Source: Fontimonas thermophila
GTDB lineage: Bacteria > Pseudomonadota > Gammaproteobacteria > Nevskiales > Nevskiaceae
NCBI RefSeq assembly: GCF_900113085.1
Contig: NZ_FOOC01000014.1
Location: 1-51,127 of the forward strand
Direction: 5' to 3'
Length of the DNA: 51,127 nucleotides
Part shown: piece after piece, positions 6,980 to 16,259 of the stretch
Layout: each line of letters begins with the position of its first letter
Numbering within the stretch: the stretch's first letter is position 1
Position numbers and translations under genes: made by a program
Notes under the pieces: generated by a model
What the model was told of the DNA's origin: nothing
Databases searched by the model: none
The model's input: only the letters and a program-made list of their open reading frames with translations

Positions 6980-8779
6980 ATGCCGCAGCTGATCAACCGC
7001 CGCGATCTTGCGTTCATGCTCTATGAACTGCTCGACGTCGAGTCGCTGACGGAAAAGCCGCGTTACGCCCAGCACGATCGCGGGACCTTCGATGCCATCA
7101 TCGATGCCGCGTACCGGCTGGCCGAGGAGCGGTTTCAGCCGCATGCCGCGAAGCTCGATGCGCAGGAGCCGTATTTCGATGGCGAGCGCGTCCATATCAT
7201 CGCGGAAGTCAAGGCCGCACTCGATGCCTATATCGACGGCGGATTCCTCGCCGCATCTTTCGATGCCGAGCACGGCGGCTTGCAACTGCCGTACACGGTG
7301 ACTTCGGCGGTGCAGGGCATTTTCACCGCCGCCAACGCCGGTACCGCCGGCTATCCGTTTCTGACCGTCGCTGCGGCCAACCTGCTGCGCGCGCATGGCA
7401 CGCCACAGCAGCAGGCGCGCTACATGAAGCCGATGATCGCCGGGCGCTTCTTCGGAACGATGTGCCTGTCGGAGCCGCAGGCCGGTTCCTCGCTCGCGGA
7501 CATCCGCACGCGCGCGATCCCGCAGCCTGACGGCCGTTACCGTATCGTCGGCAACAAGATGTGGATCTCCGGTGGCGAGCACGAGCTGGCGGAGAACATC
7601 GTCCACCTCGTGCTCGCGCGGATCGAAGGCGCGCCGCCCGGCACCAAGGGGATCTCGCTGTTCATCGTGCCCAAGTTCGAGGTGCAGGCGGACGGCACCC
7701 TGGGCCGGCGCAACGGTGTGCGCCTCGTCGGGCTGAACCACAAGATGGGCTACCGCGGCACCGTCAACACGGTCCTGAGCTTCGGCGAGAACGAGCCGTG
7801 CATCGGCGACATCGTCGGATCGCCGAATCAGGGGCTGGCCTACATGTTCCACATGATGAACGAGGCCCGCATCGGGGTCGGCCTTGGCGCGACCATGCTC
7901 GGTTATGCCGGTTATCTGGTGTCCCTCGAATACGCGCGCAATCGCCCGCAAGGCTGGCCGCCTTCAGCCAAGGATCCGACCGCGCCGCCGGTGATGATCA
8001 TCGAGCACACCGATGTGCGGCGCATGCTGCTGCAGCAGAAAGCCTATGTCGAAGGGGCGCTGGCGTTGTGTCTGTACTGTGCGCGCCTGGTCGATGAGCA
8101 GGCGGTCAGCGGCGATGCGGCGCAGCGCAAGGAGCTGGCGCTGCTGCTCGACATTCTCACGCCGATCGCCAAGGCCTGGCCCAGTGAGTTTTGCCTGGAG
8201 GCGAACAAGCTCGCCATCCAGGTGCTCGGCGGGTATGGCTATACGCGCGACTATCCGGTCGAGCGCTTCTACCGCGACAACCGGCTCAATCCGATCCATG
8301 AGGGCACCAACGGCATCCAGGCCCTGGATCTGCTCGGGCGCAAAGTGATGATGAACGACGGCGCCGCATTCCATCTGCTGGTCGGGCGCATGCTGCAGGA
8401 TGCCGAGTCCGCCGCCGGTATTCCCGAACTCGCCGAGTTCGTGGATGCGCTGCGTGCGATACTCGATACGGTGGTGCAGGTCACGCAGGCACTCTCACGC
8501 GTCGGTGCGCAGGGCAAGGTCGATCTGTTCCTCGCCAATGCCAGCGCCTATCTGGAAATGCTCGGACACACCGTCATCGCCTGGCAATGGCTGCGCCAGG
8601 TGCGGTGTGCACAGGCCGCCCGTGCGGCCGCATACGGTGCGGATGCCGATTTCTACGAGGGCAAGCTGCGTGCCGCGCGGTATTTCTATCGCTACGAGCT
8701 GCCGCGCGCCGCGCGTCTGGCCGAGTTGCTGCTGCGCCTGGACGACACCTGCCTGACCATGCCGCCGTCTGCCTTCTGA
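6980..8779 (+). CDS. Acyl-CoA dehydrogenase, long (about 600 aa) DmdC-like type
   Basis: This 599-residue protein belongs to the longer acyl-CoA dehydrogenase group with an extra C-terminal domain, which includes DmdC-type 3-methylmercaptopropionyl-CoA dehydrogenases. It shows the N-terminal lid, MCLSEPQAGSSLAD (161-174), the middle-domain KMWISGGEH, the loop GLNHKMGYRG and FGENEPCIGDIVG, and the C-terminal YGYTRDYPVERFYRDNR then IHEGTNGIQALDLLGRK. The EGTNGIQ glutamate (about residue 441) is the likely catalytic base. Beyond residue 450 the extra helical region carries no obvious motif. Substrate cannot be read. The ATG at 6980 is where homology begins. The MBL hydrolase gene follows 11 bases after the stop, so the two form an operon. 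Confidence 0.88.
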   Translation: MPQLINRRDLAFMLYELLDVESLTEKPRYAQHDRGTFDAIIDAAYRLAEERFQPHAAKLDAQEPYFDGERVHIIAEVKAALDAYIDGGFLAASFDAEHGGLQLPYTVTSAVQGIFTAANAGTAGYPFLTVAAANLLRAHGTPQQQARYMKPMIAGRFFGTMCLSEPQAGSSLADIRTRAIPQPDGRYRIVGNKMWISGGEHELAENIVHLVLARIEGAPPGTKGISLFIVPKFEVQADGTLGRRNGVRLVGLNHKMGYRGTVNTVLSFGENEPCIGDIVGSPNQGLAYMFHMMNEARIGVGLGATMLGYAGYLVSLEYARNRPQGWPPSAKDPTAPPVMIIEHTDVRRMLLQQKAYVEGALALCLYCARLVDEQAVSGDAAQRKELALLLDILTPIAKAWPSEFCLEANKLAIQVLGGYGYTRDYPVERFYRDNRLNPIHEGTNGIQALDLLGRKVMMNDGAAFHLLVGRMLQDAESAAGIPELAEFVDALRAILDTVVQVTQALSRVGAQGKVDLFLANASAYLEMLGHTVIAWQWLRQVRCAQAARAAAYGADADFYEGKLRAARYFYRYELPRAARLAELLLRLDDTCLTMPPSAF

Positions 8780-8790
8780 GGAGTATGACG

Positions 8791-9729
8791 ATGCGTGTTT
8801 CGACTCTCGTCGTGCTGGGCCTGGGTGCCGGCGTCGCCGCACTGGTCTGGAGCTTCGCACCGCAGACGCTGCCGGTCGATGATGAGGCCGTGTATCCACT
8901 GCTCGAGCGCGCGCAGGTGCCGCCGCAGATGCGTGTCGGTGTCCTGCACACCGGGCGCATGGATTCGAAAGCCGTGTTCGCCTATCGCGGCGGCGGCTTG
9001 GAGGATCGCGTGTTTGGCATGGACGTCGTCGTGGTCGAGCATCCGGCCGGTACACTGCTGTTCGATGCGGGATTCGGGCGCAATGTCCAGGCTCATGCGC
9101 ACACGATCCCGTACTTGATGCGCACGCTTTCGAGCATCACGCCGGAGGTGCCGGTGATCGAACAGCTTCAGCGTGCGCACATTGCACCGGAGCAACTGGC
9201 CGGCGTCGTGCTCACGCACGCGCACTGGGATCACGTCTCTGGTCTTGAGGATTTGCGCGGTGTGCCAGTCTGGGTCACGCAGGCGGAGCTGGATTTCATC
9301 CGCAGCGGCCATCCTGCGGCGCGGCTGGCGCGTGAGCTGGGCGAGCTGGATTACCGGGTCTATGCCTTCGACGGTCCTCCGTATGCCGGATTCGACGCCA
9401 GTCACGATGTCTTTGGCGATGGCACCGTCGTGCTCGTGCCGGCCGGTGGGCACACCCCGGGATCGGTCATCGCCTTCGTGCAGGCGCCGCAGGGGCGTTA
9501 TGCGCTGGTCGGTGATCTGGCCTGGCAGCGCGAGGGTATCGATCGGCCGGCCGAACGTCCGTGGCTGTCGCGGCTGCTCGTGGATCACGATGCCCGGGCC
9601 GTGCGCGCGGCGCTGACCCACCTGCACCGGCTGCAACAGGCGAACCCGGATCTGGTGATTCTGCCGGCGCACGACCGGCGCCTGATGCAGACCTTGCCGG
9701 CGGCATTCACAGGGGCGCCGGCGCACTGA
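8791..9729 (+). CDS. MBL-fold metallo-hydrolase (AHL-lactonase-like), membrane-anchored or exported
   Basis: The 312-residue protein begins with a hydrophobic segment (STLVVLGLGAGVAALVW) that can act as a signal anchor. It then shows the metallo-beta-lactamase motif THAHWDH with His143, His145, Asp147 and His148, a later GGHTPGSV histidine, GDLAW for the bridging aspartate, and a final PAHD histidine. This arrangement is typical of the lactonase/glyoxalase-II side of the superfamily, and the general layout resembles quorum-quenching lactonases. Substrate is not deducible. The start at 8791 is preferred over the in-frame ATG at 8785 because AGGAG at 8779-8783 is correctly spaced only for 8791. 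It follows the acyl-CoA dehydrogenase gene closely. Confidence 0.85.
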   Translation: MRVSTLVVLGLGAGVAALVWSFAPQTLPVDDEAVYPLLERAQVPPQMRVGVLHTGRMDSKAVFAYRGGGLEDRVFGMDVVVVEHPAGTLLFDAGFGRNVQAHAHTIPYLMRTLSSITPEVPVIEQLQRAHIAPEQLAGVVLTHAHWDHVSGLEDLRGVPVWVTQAELDFIRSGHPAARLARELGELDYRVYAFDGPPYAGFDASHDVFGDGTVVLVPAGGHTPGSVIAFVQAPQGRYALVGDLAWQREGIDRPAERPWLSRLLVDHDARAVRAALTHLHRLQQANPDLVILPAHDRRLMQTLPAAFTGAPAH

Positions 9730-9776
9730 CGGCGGGCAGCGCACGGTGCGATCGGATCGGCGAGAATGCGCGCCGC

Positions 9777-10757
9777 ATGCGTATCGGACCTTACCTCGTC
9801 GATCCTCCGCTCGTGCTCGCGCCGATGGCCGGTGTGACCGACCGGCCGTTCCGTCAGCTATGCCGGCGACTCGGTGCCGGGCTCGCGGTCTCGGAGATGA
9901 CGACGTCCGATGCCCGTCTCTGGCACACCGACAAGTCGCGCCTGCGCCGCGATCACGCCGGCGAGGCCGGGCCGATCGCCGTGCAGATCGCCGGGTATGA
10001 CCCGCGCCAGATGGCGGAGGCGGCGCGCTTCAACGTCGCACACGGCGCGCAGATCATCGACATCAACATGGGTTGCCCGGCGAAGAAAGTTTGCCGCGTC
10101 GATGCCGGGTCGGCGTTGCTGCGCGACGAAGGCCTGGTCGCACGCATCTGCGCCGCCGTCGTCGCGGCCGTGGATGTGCCGGTGACGCTCAAGATTCGCA
10201 CCGGCTACACGCGCGCGCAGCGCAACGGTGTCGCCATCGCGCGCATCGCCGAGGATTGCGGGATTCAGGCGCTCGCCGTTCACGGGCGCACGCGCGAGGA
10301 TCATTTCCGGGGGTCGGCGGAATACGACACCATCGCCGCGATCAAGCAGGCCGTGCGCATTCCGGTGATCGCCAACGGCGACATCGATTCACCGCAGAAA
10401 GCGCGCGACGTGCGCGCCGCCACGGGGGCCGACGCGTTGATGGTGGGCCGCGCCGCGCAGGGTCGGCCATGGCTGTTCCGCGAGATCGCCCATTTTCTGG
10501 CCACCGGGCAGCACCTGGCGCCACCGGCGCCGGAAGAAATCCGGCGCTGGCTGCTGGAGCATCTCGATGCGCTCTACGCTTTTTATGGCGAGGATCGTGG
10601 CGTGCGCGTCGCGCGCAAGCATATCCAGTGGTATTGCCAGGATCATCCCGGCAGCGCGGAGTTCTGGCAACGTGTCAACCGGCTAACCGATGCCGCCGCG
10701 CAGCGACGGGCCGTGGCCGAGTTCCTGGTCGAGACCTTCGTGGCGCAGGCGGCATGA
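9777..10757 (+). CDS. dusB: tRNA-dihydrouridine synthase B
   Basis: The 326-residue FMN enzyme reduces uridine in the D-loop of tRNAs using NADPH. The TIM-barrel begins LVLAPMAGVTDRPFR, then VQIAGYDP, DINMGCPAKKVC with catalytic Cys100 of GCP, GSALL, VTLKIRTGY, VHGRTREDHF..SAEYD, IANGDI and MVGRAAQGRPWLF, all standard for DusB. The C-terminal helical domain carries ARKHIQWY. An in-frame ATG four codons upstream (9765) is also possible. In enterics dusB precedes fis, but no fis is seen here; only a 22-codon reading frame overlaps the dusB stop and matches nothing I know. Confidence 0.95.
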   Translation: MRIGPYLVDPPLVLAPMAGVTDRPFRQLCRRLGAGLAVSEMTTSDARLWHTDKSRLRRDHAGEAGPIAVQIAGYDPRQMAEAARFNVAHGAQIIDINMGCPAKKVCRVDAGSALLRDEGLVARICAAVVAAVDVPVTLKIRTGYTRAQRNGVAIARIAEDCGIQALAVHGRTREDHFRGSAEYDTIAAIKQAVRIPVIANGDIDSPQKARDVRAATGADALMVGRAAQGRPWLFREIAHFLATGQHLAPPAPEEIRRWLLEHLDALYAFYGEDRGVRVARKHIQWYCQDHPGSAEFWQRVNRLTDAAAQRRAVAEFLVETFVAQAA

Positions 10758-10964
10758 GCCAGCGTGTGCCGACGACAAAACCCACGCGGACCATGCCGCC
10801 ATCCGCTGGCAGCGCGCCTTAGGCGGTTCTCTTCCGTCCTGCGTGGCTCGCGTGCGGCTTCGTCGTCGAGTGGTTGAAGGCTTTCGACACGCAGATGGCG
10901 TGGCACAATGGCACCGCCGCGGCGCAGCCTCGGTGCGCGCGGCATCCTTGCATTGGAGCCGAGA

Positions 10965-11963
10965 ATGCAGGCGCCGGAAAAAGCCCACGGCCGTATCGTG
11001 GCGGCCGATTTCGTGCCGCATCCATGGTTGCGCGGACCGCATGCGCAGACCGTGTACCCAAGCTTGTTCCGCAGGCTGCCGCCGCTCGAGCTCCGCCGCG
11101 AGCGGCTCGAATTGCCGGATGGCGATTTCGTCGATCTGGGCTGGAGCGGCAGCGGCGGCGACCGCATCGCCGTGCTCGTCCACGGACTGACCGGCGGATT
11201 CGAATCCAAGTATCTGCGCGGACTGGCGCGGCAGCTCCTCGCGCGTAACTGGCGCACGGTGATCCTGCAGCTACGCGGTGGTGGCCCCGAACCCAACCGG
11301 CATCCGCGTTGTTACCACCATGGCGATACGGGCGACCTGCGTTATCTCTGGCGGGTGCTGCGCGATCGCGAGCCAGCGGTGCGCCTGGCGACGGTCGGCT
11401 GGTCGTTGGGGGCCAACGTGCTGCTCAAGGCCCTGGGCGAGGAGGGCGATGCCGCTCCCGTCGCCGCCGCGGCGGCGGCCTGCGCCCCGTTCCGGCTGCT
11501 GCCGTGCGCAGAAAAGCTGCGCACCGGTACGGCGCGGCTCTATCAGGCGCACCTGCTGCGGGGCCTGAAAGCGCTCGTCGCCCGCAAGCATGCCGTCGTG
11601 CCGGTGCCGCCGCAGGTCGATCTCGCACGCGCCCTGCGCGCCGCCGATTTCATCGAGTTCGACGACGCTTACACCGCGCCGATGAACGGCTTTCGCGATG
11701 CGCGGGATTACTACGCGCGCTGCGAGAGCGGACGTTTCGTCGGCGCCATCCGGCGGCCGACGCTGATCGTCAACGCGCGCGACGACCCGTTCATGACCCC
11801 GGCAGTGTTGCCGACCGAGGCAGCGCTGTCGCCATACGTGACCCTGGAGATCGCGCGCCGCGGCGGCCACGTCGGTTTCGTCGCCGCCGGGCCGCACGGT
11901 CGGCCGGTTTACTGGCTGGAGCAGCGCCTGGCGCAGTATCTGGAAGAGGCCGTGCCGCGCTGA
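10965..11963 (+). CDS. yheT: YheT-family alpha/beta hydrolase
   Basis: The 332-residue protein follows YheT: the N-terminal FVPHPWLRGPHAQTVYPSL, then the oxyanion motif HGLTGG near residue 72, LRGGGPEPNR, and the nucleophile elbow GWSLGANVL with Ser147. The acid is probably the Asp in NARDDPF near 273, and the base the His in RGGHVGF near 302. YheT proteins are putative esterases or acyltransferases of unknown substrate in the cytoplasm. The ATG at 10965 has GGAG a few bases upstream and fits family length. A CACAAT hexamer at 10904-10909 could be part of its promoter. It is followed after 86 bases by the PAS-GGDEF-EAL gene. Confidence 0.88.
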   Translation: MQAPEKAHGRIVAADFVPHPWLRGPHAQTVYPSLFRRLPPLELRRERLELPDGDFVDLGWSGSGGDRIAVLVHGLTGGFESKYLRGLARQLLARNWRTVILQLRGGGPEPNRHPRCYHHGDTGDLRYLWRVLRDREPAVRLATVGWSLGANVLLKALGEEGDAAPVAAAAAACAPFRLLPCAEKLRTGTARLYQAHLLRGLKALVARKHAVVPVPPQVDLARALRAADFIEFDDAYTAPMNGFRDARDYYARCESGRFVGAIRRPTLIVNARDDPFMTPAVLPTEAALSPYVTLEIARRGGHVGFVAAGPHGRPVYWLEQRLAQYLEEAVPR

Positions 11964-12049
11964 GCCAGACCCGCGTGCAGACGCCGGCTGCCGATATTCA
12001 CAGGCGACGGGTCAAGAAATCTCGGTGTGGTTTTTCCTTACTGGCGGGA

Positions 12050-14995
12050 ATGGCGGCATGCCCCCATGCTGCAGAGGTCATGGACGGATATCTCACTGCC
12101 GCCTCCGCCGCCCCGGCCGGGACGGCGGATCTTTGCCTGACCGTCGCCGATCCGCGCGGCTCATGTTGCCGGCCGGCCGACGTCGAGTCGGCTTGTCTGC
12201 CGATCGACGGCGTCGGTCTGGGTTTCTGGGACTGGAACCTCGCCGCCGGGCGGGTGACTTATTCAAGCGACTGGAAACGGATGCTCGGATATGCCGGCGC
12301 TTCGATCGGCGACTCCCCGGAGTTTCGTTCGGCACGGATCCACCCGGAGGACGCGGCCTCCGCTGCCGCGGCTTTGCAACAGCACCTCGACGGCCGGAGC
12401 GAGGTCTATGTGCACGAGCATCGCATGCGCGGCGCCGACGGCCGCTACCGCTGGGTGGCCGAGCGCGGGCGCGTCACCGAGCGCGATGCCGATGGCAGAC
12501 CGCGGCGCTTCATCGGGGTGCAGATCGACATCGACGATGCCAAGCGCGCGGCGGCGGAATTGCAGCTGAGCGAGCGGCGGTTCCGCGCGGTGTTCGATGC
12601 CATGTTCGAGCTGATGGGCGTGGTCATGCCCGACGGCACGGTGATCGATGTCAACGAGGCGGCACTGCGCTTCGCCGGACTGGCTGCGGCCGATGTCATC
12701 GGCCGGAAAATGTGGGACACCTTGTACTTCCAGACGTCCGAGGCGACCCGCGAGCTGGCGCGTCAGGCCGTGCAGCGCTCGGCCTGCGGCGAGATCGTGC
12801 GCTGCGAGATCGAGATTCTCGGTGCCGGCGGCCGCACGATGCCGGTGGATTTCTCGATCAAGCCCGTGTACGACGAGCGTGGCGAAATCGTCATGCTTGT
12901 GCCCGAAGGGCGCGACATTTCCGAACGCCGCCTGAGCGAGCAGATCCTGCGCGAAAGCGAGGACCGCTTCCGCACGATGTTTTCCGAAGCGCCGATCGGC
13001 ATCGCGCTCGTGTCCACGGATGGCCGCTTCCTCGAGGTCAACGAGGCGCTGTGCAGCATCGTGGGCTACGAGGCCGAAGAGCTGATGGCGCTGCGCTTCC
13101 AGGACATCACGCATCCCGACGACCTCGAACCCGATCTGGCGCTGGTGCAACGGCTGCTCGCCGGCGAGATTCCGCGTTACCGGATGATGAAGCGCTATTT
13201 CCACAAGCGCGGACACATCGTCCATATCCAGCTCGATGTCTCGCTGATCCGCACGCCCGAAGGTGAGCCGAAATATTTCGTGTCCCAGATCCAGGACGTG
13301 TCCGAGCGCGTGGCCCTGGATCGTTTGCTGTCTGCGGAGAAGGAGCGGCTCCAGGTCGCGCTGTCGGCAATCACCGATGCCGTGCTGATCACCGATGTCG
13401 AGGGCCGCATCAAGTTCTTCAACCCGATCGCCGAGCGCCTGCTCGGATGCGCGCCGCGGCAGGCCATCGGGGCGATGGTTGCCGAGATCGTCGATCTGCG
13501 CGACGAGCAGTCCGGACGCAGGGTCGCGGCGCTGGAGGCCTTGCCCGGGCAGCATGCATCCTTCATCCAGGGCTGCGGTTACCTGCATCGCCCCGACGCC
13601 CTGCCGGTCTTCGTCGAGTACGCACTCGCGCCGCTCAAGGACGAAGCAGGCGAATTGATGGGCTATGTGGTCACCCTGCACGATGTCACGCAGGCGCGAG
13701 CGCTGACCCATGCGCTCGAGCATCAGGCCACGCACGATGCCCTCACCGGCCTGCCCAATCGCAGCGGCTTCGAGCGCGCACTGGAGCAGCAGCGCCAGTC
13801 CGCTGCCGGTACGCTGCGCAACTGGTGTCTGCTTTATCTCGATCTGGACCGGTTTAAGACCGTCAACGACACGGCCGGTCATGTCATCGGCGATGAATTG
13901 CTGCGTGCGATCGCGGTGCGCATGCGTGCCGTGCTGCGTGCGACCGACACGCTCGCGCGGCTCGGCGGCGACGAATTCGGCGTGATTCTGGACAACTGCA
14001 ATCTGGAAAATGCCGAACGAATCGCCATCAAGCTGATCGACGCCGTCGACCGCTTCCGTTTCCGGCGCGGCGAGGACGAGTTCCAGATCGGCCTGAGCAT
14101 CGGGATCGTCCGTGGCGCGGAAGGGCTCACGATCGCCGATCTCATGCGCATGGCCGATACGGCTTGTTATGTCGCCAAGCGCACCGGCCGCAACCGTGCC
14201 TGCGTGTACAACGAACAGGCGATCGAGGGGGTATCGCCCTCGACCGAGTTCGACCTGCTGCACGAGCTGCAGCGCGCGCTGGATCGCGACCGCCTGCGGG
14301 TTTACGCGCAGAAGATCGTCGATGTCACCAGCGCACGTCCGGTGGGGCTGGAGCTGTTGGTGCGCATGATCAGGCCCGACGGATCGATCGTCGCGCCGGA
14401 TCGTTTCCTGTCCATCGCGGAGCGCCATGACGTGGTCACGCGCCTCGACGACTGGATGCTCCGGCATGCGGCGCGCCTGATACGCGGGGAGGACGGCCAC
14501 CTGCCGGACGACTGGTTCGTGACCATCAACGTCTCGGCGCGGTCGATCTCCGATCCGCGCTTCCATCGCACGATTTCAGAGGTGGTCTACGGCGATCGTG
14601 CCTTGCGTGAGCGTATCTGTTTCGAGATCACCGAATCGGCGGCGCCGGCGAGCTGGGCGATGACGCGGCAGGGTATCGAACTGCTGCGCGCGCACGGCTC
14701 GCGCGTGCTGCTCGACGACTTCGGATCCGGATTCACCTCGTTCGAGTATCTGCGCAACATGCATGTCGATGGACTCAAGATCGCGCAGGATTTCACCCGC
14801 AATCTGTCTGCGGACCCGATCAACGACCCGGTCGTGTCCATGGTTGCCGAGCTGGCCCACCGGCTGGACATCTTCGCGATCGCGGAGGGTGTGGAAGATC
14901 CCGAAGCCTGGCGCGGAGTCGCCGCCAAGGATATCGGCATGGCCCAGGGGTTTTACTTCCATCGCCCCGAGCCGGTGGAGAATCTGCTGCGCTGA
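12050..14995 (+). CDS. Multi-PAS GGDEF-EAL cyclic-di-GMP signalling protein
   Basis: The roughly 981-residue protein has four PAS segments between about residues 50 and 555. The first reads GFWDWNLAAGRVTYSSDWKR and the last DAVLITDVEGRIKFFN. They are followed by a GGDEF domain with GGDEF at 639-643 and an RxxD inhibitory site (RATD) five residues before it. An EAL domain begins near 745. The EAL motif reads ELL at about 768, but the metal-binding set looks complete: the ELL Glu, INVSA, EITES, LDDFGSG (Asp889-Asp890), DGLKI, EGVE and AQGFYFH. Both synthesis and hydrolysis of c-di-GMP are possible. No transmembrane segment is evident, so sensing is likely cytosolic. The start is uncertain: ATG 12050 and ATG 12080 are both in frame with imperfect ribosome sites. 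Its neighbours suggest no target. Confidence 0.92.
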   Translation: MAACPHAAEVMDGYLTAASAAPAGTADLCLTVADPRGSCCRPADVESACLPIDGVGLGFWDWNLAAGRVTYSSDWKRMLGYAGASIGDSPEFRSARIHPEDAASAAAALQQHLDGRSEVYVHEHRMRGADGRYRWVAERGRVTERDADGRPRRFIGVQIDIDDAKRAAAELQLSERRFRAVFDAMFELMGVVMPDGTVIDVNEAALRFAGLAAADVIGRKMWDTLYFQTSEATRELARQAVQRSACGEIVRCEIEILGAGGRTMPVDFSIKPVYDERGEIVMLVPEGRDISERRLSEQILRESEDRFRTMFSEAPIGIALVSTDGRFLEVNEALCSIVGYEAEELMALRFQDITHPDDLEPDLALVQRLLAGEIPRYRMMKRYFHKRGHIVHIQLDVSLIRTPEGEPKYFVSQIQDVSERVALDRLLSAEKERLQVALSAITDAVLITDVEGRIKFFNPIAERLLGCAPRQAIGAMVAEIVDLRDEQSGRRVAALEALPGQHASFIQGCGYLHRPDALPVFVEYALAPLKDEAGELMGYVVTLHDVTQARALTHALEHQATHDALTGLPNRSGFERALEQQRQSAAGTLRNWCLLYLDLDRFKTVNDTAGHVIGDELLRAIAVRMRAVLRATDTLARLGGDEFGVILDNCNLENAERIAIKLIDAVDRFRFRRGEDEFQIGLSIGIVRGAEGLTIADLMRMADTACYVAKRTGRNRACVYNEQAIEGVSPSTEFDLLHELQRALDRDRLRVYAQKIVDVTSARPVGLELLVRMIRPDGSIVAPDRFLSIAERHDVVTRLDDWMLRHAARLIRGEDGHLPDDWFVTINVSARSISDPRFHRTISEVVYGDRALRERICFEITESAAPASWAMTRQGIELLRAHGSRVLLDDFGSGFTSFEYLRNMHVDGLKIAQDFTRNLSADPINDPVVSMVAELAHRLDIFAIAEGVEDPEAWRGVAAKDIGMAQGFYFHRPEPVENLLR

Positions 14996-15051
14996 GGCGA
15001 CTGGGCACGGGCAGGCGCGCGCGACGAACCAGCGCCTGCGCGCGGGCTCAT

Positions 15052-15786
15052 TTACGGGAATCGTTCACCGCGCAGGCGCTCGGCCACCTCGGGCTTGAGA
15101 CGGTCCATACGGTAACCGTTGCACAGGATGCCCCACAGGCCGCAGGTGAGGTCGCTGGTGCCGAACAGCCAGTCGGCGAACGGGACGGTGAGATTGAGGT
15201 TGTAGTCGGTCATCAGCGCCTGGTGATGGTGTACCCAGTGGTTGCGGCGCATGGTGCTGACCAGCGGCAGGCGCGCGAGCCACCGGTTTTCCGGCAGATG
15301 CGCAGCCGTGTGCAGGACTTCGTAGGCGAGGTAGTGCAGCATGCCGCCGGCCATCCAGATCCACATCGCATCGACTCCGAACGCAAGACCCCACACCAGC
15401 CCGAACAGCGCGTGGATCAGGCCGATGCCGACGATCGCATACGGTGGAAAGAAAATGATGCGGTATTCGCGGTGCGAATCCACCGTCATGCGCGCCTCGG
15501 TGAAATAGCTGTGATGCTCGACCGTGTGCCGGTGCCAGAGCGCGCGCAACGCATCGATGCGTCGGTGCAGCGCGTATTTGTGCAGCCACCATTCACCGAG
15601 GTTGGAGACGACGAGCGCCGGCACGGCGCTGAGCCAGGCCCAGCCGGCGGTTTCGACCCGAGACAGGGTCAGCCCGATGTAGGCGAGGCCGAAACCGAAG
15701 ATCCACGCGCCGTGCAGCCAACCGTTGTAATACGGCGAGATCTTCGCCTGGTATTCGGCGCGGAACGCCAGTTGCCGCGCGTCCAT
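15052..15786 (-). CDS. Fatty acid hydroxylase / sterol desaturase superfamily membrane protein
   Basis: The 244-residue integral membrane protein contains the histidine clusters expected of a di-iron hydroxylase: HKYALH, HRHTVEHH, HTAAH and HWVHHH. These sit among hydrophobic helices such as WIFGFGLAYIGLTL and IVGIGLIHALFGLVWGL. Members use oxygen and an electron donor to hydroxylate or desaturate lipids; the substrate here is unknown. I chose the ATG at 15784-15786, preceded by GGAGGAG; an upstream in-frame ATG would overlap gloA further. The gene is immediately downstream of gloA, so the two are probably co-transcribed. Confidence 0.85.
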   Translation of the reverse strand: MDARQLAFRAEYQAKISPYYNGWLHGAWIFGFGLAYIGLTLSRVETAGWAWLSAVPALVVSNLGEWWLHKYALHRRIDALRALWHRHTVEHHSYFTEARMTVDSHREYRIIFFPPYAIVGIGLIHALFGLVWGLAFGVDAMWIWMAGGMLHYLAYEVLHTAAHLPENRWLARLPLVSTMRRNHWVHHHQALMTDYNLNLTVPFADWLFGTSDLTCGLWGILCNGYRMDRLKPEVAERLRGERFP

Positions 15787-15809
15787 GTTCTCCTCCGTGC
15801 CGTCTGGCC

Positions 15810-16190
15810 TCAATGCTTTTTCTGGATGAACTCGATCTTATACCCGTCCGGATCCTCGACGAAGGCGATGACGGTGGTGCCGTGTTTCATGGGCCCGGCC
15901 TCGCGGGTGACCTTGCCGCCGCGCGCCTTGACACGTGCGCAGGCGGCGTAGGCGTCATCGACTTCGATGGCGATATGCCCAAATCCGGTGCCGGGTTCGT
16001 AGCGCTCGACGCCGTAGTTGTAGGTCAGTTCGATTTCGGCGCCGCCGTCGCCATAGCCGACGAAGGCAAGCGTGAAACGGCCCTCGGGGTAATCCTTGCG
16101 GCTGAGCAGTTTCATGCCCAGCACTTCGGTGTAGAACGCAATCGAGCGGTCGAGATCGCCGACGCGGATCATCGTGTGCAGGATGCGCAT
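15810..16190 (-). CDS. gloA: Lactoylglutathione lyase (glyoxalase I)
   Basis: The 126-residue enzyme isomerises the methylglyoxal-glutathione hemithioacetal to S-lactoylglutathione. It shows the whole glyoxalase I pattern: [42 protein letters not shown], the metal-ligand Glu in [18 protein letters not shown], and [12 protein letters not shown]. Metal ligands by homology are His5, the EIELT glutamate, the GFGH histidine and the final KIEF glutamate, all present. Length equals the short Ni-dependent type. AGGAG lies about nine bases upstream of the ATG. It appears to lead a two-gene unit with the downstream fatty acid hydroxylase. Confidence 0.96.
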   Translation of the reverse strand: MRILHTMIRVGDLDRSIAFYTEVLGMKLLSRKDYPEGRFTLAFVGYGDGGAEIELTYNYGVERYEPGTGFGHIAIEVDDAYAACARVKARGGKVTREAGPMKHGTTVIAFVEDPDGYKIEFIQKKH

Positions 16191-16259
16191 TTTTCTGGAC
16201 TCCTGGAGAAGCGTGGATACGGTGGCGGCGTCTGCCGCCGGTGTGCACGACGGCGGCCA

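Noticed and set aside
6518-7951. 477-codon minus-strand frame across rpoZ and the long acyl-CoA dehydrogenase
   Set aside because: It runs antisense through two conserved genes and through the terminator between them, and its composition is that of an antisense shadow in GC-rich DNA.
10754-10822. 22-codon frame starting with ATG that overlaps the dusB stop
   Set aside because: It resembles nothing, is too short, and no fis-like sequence follows.
11309-12049. Upstream extension of the GGDEF-EAL frame into the YheT gene
   Set aside because: It overlaps yheT out of frame with no homology; the real start lies after yheT.
12263-14566. 767-codon minus-strand frame opposite the PAS-GGDEF-EAL gene
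   Set aside because: The plus strand carries recognisable PAS, GGDEF and EAL motifs throughout; the antisense frame has none.
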